This document shows positions 1-9,170 of a stretch of 64,000 bases of DNA, piece after piece. The translations under genes were made by a program, and so were the position numbers. The notes beneath the pieces are model-generated. The model was not told the origin of the DNA. It searched no databases and saw nothing but the letters and a program-made list of their open reading frames with translations. How positions within the stretch are numbered: the first letter of the stretch is position 1; each line of letters starts with the position of its first letter. This stretch comes from Hirsutella rhossiliensis (lineage: Eukaryota > Ascomycota > Sordariomycetes > Hypocreales > Ophiocordycipitaceae): NCBI RefSeq assembly GCF_020360975.1, contig NW_025408667.1, positions 11,656,001 through 11,720,000 of the forward strand. Direction: 5' to 3'.

Positions 1-376
1 GACAAAGTTACGGCCTCACCTGAGTATAGGCCATATTTGGGATCTGACGACACGCCGAAAACTAGCCGCCATATCCGTGATCTTGGCAAGAACAAGGCAT
101 CTGCGACTCGAAGACGATACTCCAAGATAGCCAAAAAAGGTAAACCCAAGAACAGATGTTGACAGAGCATAGTAGTAAAATTGCCAGGCTGGAGGAGGAA
201 GTGGACAGGCTCAAGAGAGGAAGAAAGAGAAGGACCATTCCTAACCCAAATAGACGCTTCATGAGTCTCGCAGAAGCGTTGGCGGTTGGAGAGACTGTTC
301 AGTATCAACACTTGGGAGTCCGAAGAGGGTTGTTGTGGTGGATTGCGGCTCGTCAGAGAAGGAGGCGGATACGTAG
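1..376 (+). pseudogene. C-terminal remnant of a pogo-type (DDE_1) transposase, cut by the window start
   Basis: Frame 1 is open from the first base to a TGA near 158. A second frame from about 156 carries a coiled-coil stretch (KIARLEEEVDRLKRGRKRR) followed by PNPNRRFMSLAEAL, and a third frame ends in VVVVDCGSSEKEADT before a stop at 374-376. This order (coiled coil, basic patch, PNPNR block, acidic tail) is what I know from the C-terminal tails of fungal Fot1/pogo-type transposases. The catalytic domain lies outside the window. At least two frameshifts show that it is dead. Assignment to the DDE_1 group is from remembered family pattern, not a search. Confidence 0.6.
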
Positions 377-399
377 ACGGAGGCGGCTTCGGTGATTGA

Positions 400-950
400 A
401 GTCAAGGTACCTTAGCCTCCTCGGCGCACCACCAGGCTGAGTTTCGTGATAAAAGACTAGAGGCGAGTAATATGTTCAATTCTATTTCCAATGAAATAGT
501 TCTTATGTACATATCATCATATCTCGTCGGAATATGAGCAATTCAAGTTTGGGAAATTTTGTGAGGCTAGTGTCGTTTACCTGAGTTGAAGGGGAGGGGT
601 GAGCCAAAGGCGGGGGTAGGATGGTAATGCTCTACCGTTGCCGTTATCAAAGCGGGTTGATATACGCTGTTGGAAGCCTGGAAAACGTACGCGCGATGCA
701 ATTTACACACGTGGATAGGAAGCGTAAGCTACTCCTGGTGTTGAGCCGCAGCATCGTTCCATTAAACTATTTGTCTCGTTCCGCTTATGAGAGCGATCTC
801 AACTACGAACAGTGCGTCGATGTTGATTGGGCGCAGAAACGTCGGTTAAACTAAAGAGCTTATCTCTCGGGGCATGTCGAAGCAGAATATGATGCGGTCG
901 ATTGCCTGGATGGAAAGCAGGTCACCTCGCATCCGGCGTTGCCACACCTT
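400..950. other. Non-coding stretch, nothing recognised
   Basis: Only short unsupported reading frames are present (one of 77 codons at 621-854 has no recognisable motif). It may hold the 3' end of the pogo-type element at the window start, but I found no matching terminal repeat. Confidence 0.4.
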
Positions 951-1286
951 CTATATTGGCGTGAGATTTGCTAGCTGTCGTTTTCGCTCGCGATCTTTCG
1001 CCCGTTCACGATCTATCTGAGCCTGGGCATCTTCACAAACAAGAGACAGCTGAGTCCCAACTTTGGCTGATTCCAATATAACCTGGTAAACCGATACCCA
1101 TACGCTACGTTCTGCGTCGACCTGACGCTGTAAGGCGTCGCGCTCCTCCTGTAGGGCCTTAATCTCATAAAATGCTTGGCTTCTAGCCTGCTGAGACAAT
1201 CGACTGACAAGGTCTTCGAGTTCGAATGAATCCGAGTAGATACTTGAGGTGGGCCTGGGATTCAAAGCCATAATTGCGACCATCAA
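951..1286 (-). CDS. Small coiled-coil ORF, unidentified
   Basis: I do not recognise this protein. The 111-residue frame has a central helix-rich region with heptad-like spacing (LEDLVSRLSQQ through LQEERDALQRQVDAE) and a charged C-terminus (DRERAKDRERKRQLA). That looks more like real or recently real coding sequence than a chance frame. No start context, intron or neighbour supports it. It could be the last exon of a decayed gene whose other exons lie to the right, because the annotated start is only the first usable codon. Confidence 0.25.
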   Translation of the reverse strand: MMVAIMALNPRPTSSIYSDSFELEDLVSRLSQQARSQAFYEIKALQEERDALQRQVDAERSVWVSVYQVILESAKVGTQLSLVCEDAQAQIDRERAKDRERKRQLANLTPI

Positions 1287-1289
1287 GCC

Positions 1290-3160
1290 GATCGTTGCGG
1301 CGGCGAATACTTCTACTTTAAGTAGAAAACCTCAGAAGTGTTTGCGGCAGGCTGAATACCAGTATATGGTGCTCGTTCGGTTGCCATCAGGAGTCCCCTT
1401 CCGCGCCGCGAAGGGCAAACGTTACTTTCAGGACACCAATTACCGTTCTTGTAATGCTGTGGCGGGTTGCGGCTGAAAGCCAGTTCTGGGGCGGGCTGGC
1501 GGCCGTGAGAGCCATGCGTCAATGCAGAGCTCAGCTGGTGTTAGGTCTCTTCTTATTTTGCTGTCAGGCTCGGTAATGCGGAACGTTTTTACGTCCATAT
1601 GCTTTGCTCTGCCGTTCACCGAGATGAGAAGGATATTCCATGACTAACAGACAGACCCAGAGCAGGTCGCTATATGTCTGAAATGGGATAGGTTCAATAT
1701 CATACCGATGTTCACGGCGGCTTGCAGCACGCTATTTTCCGCGCGGAGGCAATAACACGGCGTATACGATCCGTAAATTGCCTCAGAACCATACATCTTT
1801 TAGCCAGCATTGTACATGTGCGTGGAGGCAGTCCTCTTCCGGTGGCACGCCCTGTATAGCCAGAACCGGCGACCAGAGCTATCCTGCTCAATATTGAACC
1901 CGTGCTCCCATACCCAACCTGTGCGCGGTCTTTTCTGGCGCTTGCTGATAGAAAAGCCAGCGAGGCGATTCCAATCGATGCCTTCATAACCAGTATGATC
2001 GACCGAGAACTGTGGATCGTCCGATGCCTCTCCTGCACGGCCTATTTCGGCGGAACATGTCTACGATACAAGTGCGACGCGGTTTCAGGATCCTAGAGGA
2101 TCTTCTTTTACAGACATAGATTTAGCCCAGAGCCGTTTTGAGTGCGAGTAGAAGAGATACAAACACAGCCAGCGTTGGGACTAGGAGCCTAGACGAACTG
2201 TTGTCCACAGGCGGAGTCAGAGACGGAGTTGTTGAGGATGGGCAGATTATGGCTGGCCAGGAAGCTGTGTAACTCGCTTGGCTACTATTAAAACTTCCTG
2301 CAGTAGTTAGGAAAAACGCCCCTCGAGTTGTCATCGTCACTGGCGCGTCGTTACACGTATGCTGCTGTCGAGGTATGTACCTAATAATGATCAGTTGCTC
2401 CAAGGCTAAGTATTGCAAACACAACATACGTGATATTGGTAAGCTGACTATTGTGTCAGCACAGCTTCACCTCGGAAGTCATCGCAGCTGGGGTGGCTCG
2501 CACATCGTGGGCCATAGCTGGGGATGGCTCGCCTTATATAAAACCGTTTACATACCAGTAGACTAAGGTATTACTGCTGCTAAAGGGTTAATCATCTGAT
2601 TGGAAACAAATAAGGCTTCTCGAGGCGTTCATTTGTCTGCATATTGACATGGCCCAGTTCGACTCAGCCATAGCAACTAGGCCAGTTGGTGGGAAAGAGA
2701 GATCAACGTCGGTCAATTTACGTCGAAGGCATCGACCATAACACGTGGGGAGCTGCAAAAACAAACCTATGAGATGTGACTGCGGTAGGAAAAATCCTGC
2801 CAGGTGTGTGGCTCGCAACCAAGGAGTTGCTGTGAAGCGGATAGTAATACTTGTCAAATCAGGTCCATAACCGGATGACGTTTGGGCGGCTTTGCGGTTA
2901 TTGTACATATATACATATAGTACAGCAGAAGAATTTGCGCATTTGCTCCAAATAAGATGAAGGCACACGAATTGGTTACAAGATGATTTTTGATACAGAT
3001 ATGCACGGTATAAGTTTCGGTGTAATGAGGCTGGCCGATGGGATGTACCATATAATAGACATTCGCGGCCCTTTAACAGTTCTTCGGATTTATCTAGTCC
3101 GGCTATCATCGTGGCAGTCGGTCCTTATAGCTCGGCTACAGTAACATTGATTATCTTGCT
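1290..3160. other. Intergenic stretch without recognisable genes
   Basis: Reading frames of 60-170 codons occur on both strands, but they are low in recognisable motifs and overlap one another. I see no transposase, polymerase or RNA gene signature. Confidence 0.4.
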
Positions 3161-3162
3161 GG

Positions 3163-3651
3163 ATGGCTTCGGACAAACGTAGCTGTATCGAATTCCCTGA
3201 CACGTGCCAATCAGGCATGCAGATAATCACACCGCAGCATTCATACCGAGGGCGCCAGGTCCAAACGCCATGGTCGCCTGCGGTCACGGTAATTGAAGTG
3301 CTATATTCTGTCCAGATTAGCCAATGGATGTTCCATGGGGTGAGAGCCGTAAATGCAGATGTTCATCTGTGGGACTGGCCCGAGGCGGAAACCTTACTAT
3401 GGGTTTTTGACGACGGACATCACTTGAAGCTGTGGCAAGGGATCCGACAGCGTCCCCACTTTAGCGACGGAGAATCCAACTGCAAAATAGAGGCGACCGT
3501 TGGTTACTACCGATCCGTAACTGGCAACGTCTACGTCGGGGTCAAGTGGCGGGGCTACGAGAGCCCTACTTGGGAACTGGAAGACGATCTACTACAGCAC
3601 GGCAGCTTATACGATAACAGCATCCTGAACCACGGGATCTATCTAACTTAA
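3163..3651 (+). CDS. Chromodomain-containing ORF
   Basis: The last third of this 162-residue frame reads as a chromodomain: an EA-V start near residue 110, then YVGVKWRGYESPTWELEDDL. This has the aromatic cage-type tryptophan and tyrosine spacing and the WE..E/DDL end typical of the fold, which binds methylated histone tails. The N-terminal 100 residues are not recognised. In fungi such ORFs are either solitary chromodomain proteins or tails of gypsy-type integrases. No integrase core is seen upstream, so I cannot choose. It stops exactly where the P450 fragment begins in another frame, so the two may be joined by old rearrangement. Confidence 0.5.
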   Translation: MASDKRSCIEFPDTCQSGMQIITPQHSYRGRQVQTPWSPAVTVIEVLYSVQISQWMFHGVRAVNADVHLWDWPEAETLLWVFDDGHHLKLWQGIRQRPHFSDGESNCKIEATVGYYRSVTGNVYVGVKWRGYESPTWELEDDLLQHGSLYDNSILNHGIYLT

Positions 3652-4382
3652 GTTTCAGACCTCCTTCGGCACAGCCAACCATTGGCATCACCAACTTCGG
3701 CGATCAGCAATCGATAAATATTTCTCTCGGTCACAGATCTTAAAGCTTGAGGGCTTGGTGCATCAGAAAGCTCAACGCTTATGTGACAAACTCTTAGAAT
3801 ATCAAGGCCATGGGCCATTCCAGGCGACGGCGGCATATTGCCGTTTCACTGCGGATATCGTCACGGGCTACTGCTTTGGACACAGCCCAGGGTTTCTTGA
3901 ACAACCTGGACGGGGACCGACTTTTAAAGAAGCTGTTGTCGCTGCAAGCGGCTTAACCCATCTGACTCGACACTTTCCGTGGCTAGCTTACTTCTTAATG
4001 GACTGGATTCCTCTGTATGTCTACCTTTCACCTTTATATCGCGTATTGAAGTCTAAATTATAATAGCTCTGTTTGCCGAATTGCCTCAAGCAACGTCGGC
4101 ATACTCATGGAATATGCCAAAGTTAGATATCTAATAGGAACCAATTGGGAGCGTTGAAGTGTTAATAACGCAATTAGGTTCCAATCCCAGAATACGTCAA
4201 CCAAGCCAAACATACTTTTAATAGTGGAATAACTGGAATAACGATAGATCGGTCAACTGTTATTCTAGAATTATTAGATTCTGACCTTCTTCCTTCCGAA
4301 AAGACAACCAGACGAATTGCATGCGAAGCGAGTGCTTCAGTTTTTGGTGGCGCAGACTCTACTTCGGAAGTGCTTACAGTTA
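3651..4382 (+). pseudogene. Cytochrome P450 fragment, interrupted by a transposon
   Basis: One frame from about 3650 reads SFGTANHWHHQLRRSAI then KYFSRSQILKLE, then the 102-residue block through FTADIVTGYCFG and LTRHFPWLAYFLMDWIPL to a stop at 4063. This resembles the mid part (helices C to G) of fungal P450s of the trichodiene-oxygenase-like type. After a poorly preserved AT-rich stretch, 4280-4380 encodes LPSEKTTRRIACEASASVFG followed by GADSTSEVLTV. This matches helix I, including the oxygen-binding (A/G)Gx(D/E)T(T/S)-type motif. The heme-binding C-terminal part is absent because pogo-1 begins at 4383, right after a TA. The frame breaks and TA-rich middle show decay, possibly by RIP. Confidence 0.75.
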
Positions 4383-4403
4383 AGTCAGCCCACCCACCTT
4401 TGG

Positions 4404-4481
4404 GGGAGCCAATAGAGGCGCGGGGGTCCGCGCCTTTAAAGTCGGCGCGGACGTCCGCGCCTGTTTTGTAAGCCCAGCCGG
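4404..4481 (+). repeat. MULE left terminal inverted repeat
   Basis: Matches the reverse complement of 7311-7388 over about 78 bp. It is rich in nested GCGCGGA/TCCGCGC palindromes. Confidence 0.85.
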
Positions 4482-4634
4482 AAGATAGTCGGGCCCGCCT
4501 CCGGCCCCGACCTGTCCTCTCCTTTCTCTCGCCCTCCGTACTGTGGCAAGCATATCACGACCATATCCACGGAGGGTCAGCGCGCCGCCATTGCGGCCCA
4601 ATTTATCCGCCGCCCCTACGCAGAGTAGGCCAAT

Positions 4635-7111
4635 ATGGAGCTTACTGAATTCCCTGACGATTGCCTTCCTCCTGAGGTCAATTCGACTCGCGAGAGTCCC
4701 TTCTTGTCTCAATTAATGCGTGGGCAGCTCCAAGAGGCTATGCCTTCACCACAGGCAAGTCCACGAGAGACCCGCGGTCCGGAAGACGCACAGTCACATT
4801 TGCCTGTGATCGTGGAGGTAGACCAGGGCTCATACAAGCAAGGACCAGAAGCCAGCTGAACGGCAACGGTCTACAAGCTCCCGTATCACTGGATGCCAGT
4901 TTTCCATCAATGCGAAAGAGAGCCTTGATAAGTCGTACTGGTATATCAGGCATCGCCCAGGCGAGGAGAAGTCGGTCCACAACCATGAGCCCAGTCTGCA
5001 CATTACAGCACATCCAGCTCATCGTGCCTCTCCTCAACTGACCAGTCAGCTATTGGGAACCTCGCAAGCGCCGGCATAGCACCAAAGGATATCCGGACAT
5101 ATATGCGCCAGAGCTCTCAGACTGCTCAAGGAGCGACACAGCAAGACATATATAACTGTATCGCACAGCGCAGACGAGAGCTTCTTGCTGGGCAGAGCAC
5201 AATGCATGCCCTTGCCAATGAGCTTGACAACGAGGGGTTCCAAACCCGCATACAGCTTGACCATGACGGCCGAGTCACAGCGGTCTTATTCGCACACCCG
5301 GCGTCACTAGAATACCTCAACGCATACCCAGAATTACTACTTCTAGACTGCACATACAAGACGAACAAATATAAGATGCCACTGCTCGATATGATCGGCG
5401 TTGATGCCTGCCAACGGTCATTCTGTATTGCCTTTGCCTTTCTCAGTGGTGAAGATGAAGATGACTACATCTGGGCACTGGACCAACTCCAATCGATATA
5501 CGAGTTATATGACATTCGCCAGCCATCCGTTATCCTTACAGATCGTTGCCTTGCCTGCATGAACGCAATTTCCCGGTGCTTTCCTGCGTCAAGGTCTCTG
5601 CTCTGCATCTGGCATGCGAACAAGGCGGTGCTTAGCTATTGCAAACCAGCATTCGACCGTGAGGATGAGAACTCTAACAGTGATGAGAAATGGGTTGAGT
5701 TCTTTGGGTATTGGCACTCAATCGTGAGCTCGAGAGATGAGGAGACATTCGATCAACAAGTTGAAGAGCTGGAGAAGCGCTTTGTACCACGATACGTCAA
5801 GGAGGTTAGCTACATACGGAAACCTGGTTGGACCCGTATAAGGAAAAGCTCGTCAAGGCCTGGGTTGATCAATATGCTCATTTCGGCAATGTGGCTACTT
5901 CCCGGGTGGAAGGCATCCACGCATTATTGAAGAGCCACCTTAAGAAGTCAACACTAGACCTCTTCGAAGCAACGAGGGCAATCAAGCAAGCTCTTCTCAA
6001 CCAACTGGCCGAGCTACAAGCCAACCAAGCCAGGCAGCATATACGGATGCCAATTGAGCTCTCTGGAACCGTATATAGCACGGTACGTGGCTGGGTATCA
6101 CACGAAGCCTTGCGACAGGTTGCAAAGCAACACAAGCGCCTCAACGAGAAAGACATCCCTGCTTGCACAGGCAGCTTCACCAAGTCTCACGGTCTCCCTT
6201 GTGCGCACACATTACAGCCGCTCATAGAGGAAGATCTGCCACTCCGGCCACAACATTTTCATACGCATTGGCGCCTTCGACGGGATACCAAAGAGATTGG
6301 TCAGGTCCTCATAGAGCCTCGTCGGCGATTGGACCAACTTGTCGCCACATCGAGGATAACACAGTCATCCACACAGCGCGAGCCAAGTGCATTTGAAGCC
6401 ATAGAGCCAGTTCTACGGCCAAAGGCGCCACCTACATGCAGCAAATGCCACCAGAAAGGGCACATCATGACATCTCGCAATTGTCCTTTACGCTATAGCG
6501 ACATACTGCAGCGGGCAGAGGCACGGGCGGCAGAGACTGCAGAGACGGCAGCAATTGCAGCGACTGCACAGACTGCACAGACTGCACAAGCAGTAGCAAT
6601 TTCAGAGACTGCACAGACTGCAGCAGTCATGGAGACAATCACGGTTGCAGTCACTACAGTCTCTACGGTGTCTACAATTGCTGCAGTCTCGACAGGAATT
6701 GCAGAAGCTACAGAGACTACGGAGAATCTACGATATGATGACCCACGAGCCATCTATCAGAGGTATGTCAGGGCAAGAGACTCTTGGTATAGAGCACAGC
6801 CTCGCGGCAATCTCAAGACCAACCAGGCATACCGAAAGGCAATGGGCTTGCCATTGCGCTACAGCAAGACTGAATATGACTGGTGCCTCGACTGGAAGCA
6901 AATGTCAAGGAGCTGCGGCTCGAGGAAATGGACCAAGGAAGAGATGATGGCATACCTTGATTGGGATAAGGCAGAAGAAGAGCGGTTAGATGCCCGGGTG
7001 GCCGAGGAAATGCAAGCGCAGCCTTTCTCACGAGAAAGAGGTACTGCAGGTATATGGGCTGACTGCGAGAGAGACTCGGAGGAACAGCAGGCAAACTATT
7101 CCCGCATATAA
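4635..7111 (+). pseudogene. MULE transposase, frameshifted
   Basis: Cut-and-paste transposase of the Mutator/Hop type. The N-terminal part (4635-5100) is broken by stops but still shows the HNHEPS end of a FAR1-like DNA-binding region. 5103-5820 gives the MULE catalytic domain with LLLLDCTYKTNKYKMPLL (first Asp) and VILTDRCLACMNAI (second Asp). A one-base loss near 5820 shifts the frame. The new frame (5828-7111) carries VATSRVEGIHALLKSHL (catalytic Glu), a SWIM-like CTGSF...LPCAH motif near 6165-6210, and a CCHC knuckle CSKCHQKGHIMTSRNC near 6435-6485. A low-complexity Ala/Thr/Gln/Val tract (AQTAQTAQ-like) spans 6510-6720. The broken N-terminus and the frameshift make the element non-autonomous. 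Confidence 0.85.
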
Positions 7112-7178
7112 GTCGTCTGCTAGGACCGGTCTGTATAAGTGCGCCACAGTTGGAAACCACAGCAATTCTAGATTAAAA

Positions 7179-7204
7179 AATTTGAGTCGATTGACACTCA
7201 AATT
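7179..7204. repeat. Short perfect hairpin in the MULE 3' region
   Basis: Nine-bp arms (AATTTGAGT / ACTCAAATT) separated by 8 nt, between the transposase stop and the right terminal repeat. It may act as a transcription end or be structural; no function is shown. Confidence 0.5.
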
Positions 7205-7310
7205 GACGCTGTGGCCGTTGAGTACTTTTGCCGATGTGCGGGAGATATGTGCAGTAAAACTGGCGCGCCAGCGCGGTCGCGGCGGGCGCTGTTCGCGGCG
7301 CCCACAATGG

Positions 7311-7388
7311 CCAGCCGGGCTTACATAACAGGCGCGGACGTCCGCGCCGACTTTAAAGGCGCGGACCCCCGCGCCTCTATTGGCTCCC
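7311..7388 (-). repeat. MULE right terminal inverted repeat
   Basis: Inverted partner of 4404-4481. It ends in CTATTGGCTCCC followed by the CACCTTTGG target duplication. Confidence 0.85.
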
Positions 7389-7519
7389 CACCTTTGGGCA
7401 CCCCCCCCTTTGGGCACCTCCACAATAACATCGCGCCGACCAAGATTACACATTGCAACCGCGTTTTCTCGTGCATCTTTTATCCCAAAATTATAAAATA
7501 AATATCATTAGCATCAGCA

Positions 7520-8182
7520 ATGCCTCAGCTTTCTATATATACCGAAGATAAGCTACAAGAAGCTCTCCAAGCTATTCAAAATGGGATGCCTCAGCTACAG
7601 GCTAGTCGAAAGTAGGGGGTTCCAAGGACAACCATTCAAGCGCGCCTTAAAGGAGGCCAACCGATGAAAGAGGCACAAGAGCTATATCAGAGGCTTAGTC
7701 GAGAGCAAGAGAAACACCTTCGAGATTGGGTTCTTGCCCAAGCCGCCCTTGGGCTCCCTCCAACGCACTATCAGCTTAAGGAATTTGCCGGACGCGTCAT
7801 CCAAGCTGGTGGAGACCCCCGCCCACTCGGAAAACACTGGGTATCGGGCTTTTTAGCCCGGAATCCAGAGGTCAGGACGATTAAAGGTAAATCTCTTGAT
7901 TCTGCTCGAATTAACGGTGCCTCTATGGCCCGGATCGAGGAGTGGTTCCAATTGCTTAAGCTGCCGGTAATACAGGCAATTCCACCGGAATTACGCTTCA
8001 ATATGGACGAGACGGGCATCCTCGAGGGCCTCGGCTGCAACGGCCTTGTGCTAGGGAGCTCAGAGAAGAAAGAGACTATCAAGAAGCGGCTTGGATCGCG
8101 TTGTTGGACTACAATAGTCGAATGCGTCTCTGCTACGGGCCAGGCCTTGACCCCCCTTGTGATCTTTAAGCAGGACTCTTAA
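7520..8182 (+). pseudogene. pogo-1 transposase, nonsense mutation and 3' truncation
   Basis: ATG at 7520 starts a psq-type HTH (MPQLSIYTEDKLQEALQAIQ). A TAG at 7613-7615 interrupts the frame where related proteins usually carry an aromatic codon (RK-stop-GVPRTT). The same frame then runs from 7616 through a CENP-B-type HTH (LPPTHYQLKEFAGRV, LGKHWVSGFLARNPEV) to the start of the DDE core (RFNMDETGILEGLG, first Asp) and LTPLVIFKQDS. The family normally continues with KGK..QQQWF and two more catalytic Asp residues. Here the coding sequence stops at 8179 and the terminating TAA comes from the adjoining MITE-like insert. The protein cannot be catalytic. Confidence 0.8.
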
Positions 8183-8352
8183 TAGTGTAACCGGTTTCGG
8201 AGACTATTAGTCCGAACCGCGGTTTGCACTATTAGTCCGCGGACTAATAGTGCGGTTTGGGTTTTTCGGGTCGAACCGGCGGTCCGGTTCGTGATAGGCA
8301 GACCGGACCGGCGGTTCGGTTTAAAGATCCTAAACTAACGGTTACACTATTA
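8180..8352. mobile_element. MITE-like insertion with 14-bp inverted ends and a perfect internal palindrome
   Basis: TAATAGTGTAACCG at 8180-8193 is mirrored at 8339-8352. The 173-bp interior has no coding capacity and is full of inverted motifs (ACTATTAGTCCG and its complement, CCGGACCGGCGG), including a perfect 28-bp palindrome at 8226-8253. Flanks suggest TTAA on the left and TTAG on the right, so the target duplication is uncertain. The superfamily is not assigned. Confidence 0.6.
8226..8253. repeat. Perfect 28-bp palindrome inside the MITE-like element
   Basis: Each 14-nt half (GCACTATTAGTCCG) is followed directly by its exact reverse complement with no loop. It can extrude as a cruciform or may bind a protein. 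Confidence 0.8.
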
Positions 8353-8450
8353 GTCTAAGCCATAAAGTGGAGCAGGTGTACTATAACCGGCAAGCATAGT
8401 AAAGGTGATCTCTATCTACCTGACTTTTAGGCTGTCGGTTTCTCAATAAC

Positions 8451-8993
8451 TGTCAGAACAACGGGAGCAGGGGTCACGTGCGATAGGGAGATAAGAAGAT
8501 GACTCATTGCAAAAGAGCCTGAGAGACCCCAAAAAGGGGCCCCGGGGGCGCCCCTGAGTGGGACACACATATATACACACACACACACACACGCAATACA
8601 CACATCTCTACAAGCCTAAGAGGCCGGCCTTCCCTAATACGATTGATCCACTGCATCACAGTCGTGCCTTTCTGTCGGCGGACCAGGGCTGCCACGTTGG
8701 GGAGGGACCTGGAGAAGGGATCCCTGGCCTATGTAGCAGGAACGCATGAAGACTTCCTGAGTAAGGAAGGCTACCCCTTTATGCGTGGACACAGCCAGTA
8801 AAGCTCCTTACTCAGGAGGTCCCCAGAAGGCCCTAAGACCTCTTGTATAAATAGCCCCTTCAGACTGCCCCTTTAGAGAGAGAACATGCATCTTGAACCT
8901 AGCTGTGTGACCCCCTTATTCCGATGTGTATTGACATAACATTTCACCGACACTTTCCTATTTTGGGATCACCTAGAACCTCTGGTTCTGACA
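8451..8993 (+). repeat. 5' LTR of the copia element, containing a nested solo LTR
   Basis: Starts TGTCAGAAC and ends TTCTGACA. It has 258 bp of its own sequence plus 285 bp added by the insertion (280-bp solo LTR and one extra CTTTC copy). It contains an (AC)n microsatellite near 8573-8592 and a G/C-rich palindrome near 8530-8553 (GGGGCCCCGGGGGCGCCCC). Confidence 0.95.
8673..8952 (+). repeat. Solo LTR of a second retrotransposon nested in the copia 5' LTR
   Basis: A 280-bp insert beginning TGTCGG and ending CCGACA, flanked by a 5-bp duplication CTTTC (8668-8672 and 8953-8957). It is exactly the segment missing from the 3' LTR. A TATAAATAG box at 8846-8854 and the TG...CA ends fit a solo LTR left by recombination. 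The orientation is inferred from the TATA box. Confidence 0.92.
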
Positions 8994-9012
8994 ATTAAGA
9001 GTCTCAGTCTCT
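8994..9012 (+). promoter_or_regulatory. Candidate primer-binding site of the copia element
   Basis: The sequence right after the 5' LTR (ATTAAGAGTCTCAGTC) is complementary to a tRNA anticodon arm of the ACTCTTAAT type, as found in tRNA-Lys(CUU). Copia-type elements often prime from an internal tRNA half rather than the 3' end. The tRNA identity is an inference from memory. Confidence 0.4.
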
Positions 9013-9170
9013 TTCCAGCCAAAAAGAGCCACGGAAGAGGCATTTCAAGCCTACAACCACAACAACAGAAAAACACCACTGCTCCCTCCATACGGAAGCA
9101 ACCCGATAGCCACTCGAGATCGACTCGAGAAGAACCCGAATACAAGCCGAACTCGACCCGAACTCTAGCA

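Larger units (their letters stand above)
4404..7388 (+). mobile_element. Mutator-like element (MULE) with 9-bp target duplication
   Basis: A 2985-bp element bounded by inverted repeats of about 78 bp (4404-4481 and 7311-7388; both start GGGAGCCAATAG from the outside, with about three mismatches near the inner end). It is flanked by a direct 9-bp duplication, CACCTTTGG, at 4395-4403 and 7389-7397. Nine-bp duplications and long inverted repeats are the hallmarks of Mutator/Hop-type elements. It carries a broken MULE transposase. The target lies inside the left terminal repeat of pogo-1. Confidence 0.88.
4383..8182 (+). mobile_element. pogo-1: 3'-truncated pogo-type DNA transposon in the P450
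   Basis: The element starts with AGTCAGCCCACCCACC directly after a TA at 4381-4382. With the Mutator-like insert removed, its left terminal repeat continues CACCTTTGGGCACCC and so on across 7389-7420. Pogo-2 of this window has the same layout (TA, AGTCCC..., GGGCACCC blocks). The transposase follows at 7520. No right terminal repeat or closing TA was found. The element ends where the MITE-like insert begins at 8180. Confidence 0.6.

Noticed and set aside
8568..8595. (AC)n microsatellite as an independent feature of interest
   Set aside because: It is an ordinary part of both copia LTRs with the same length in each.
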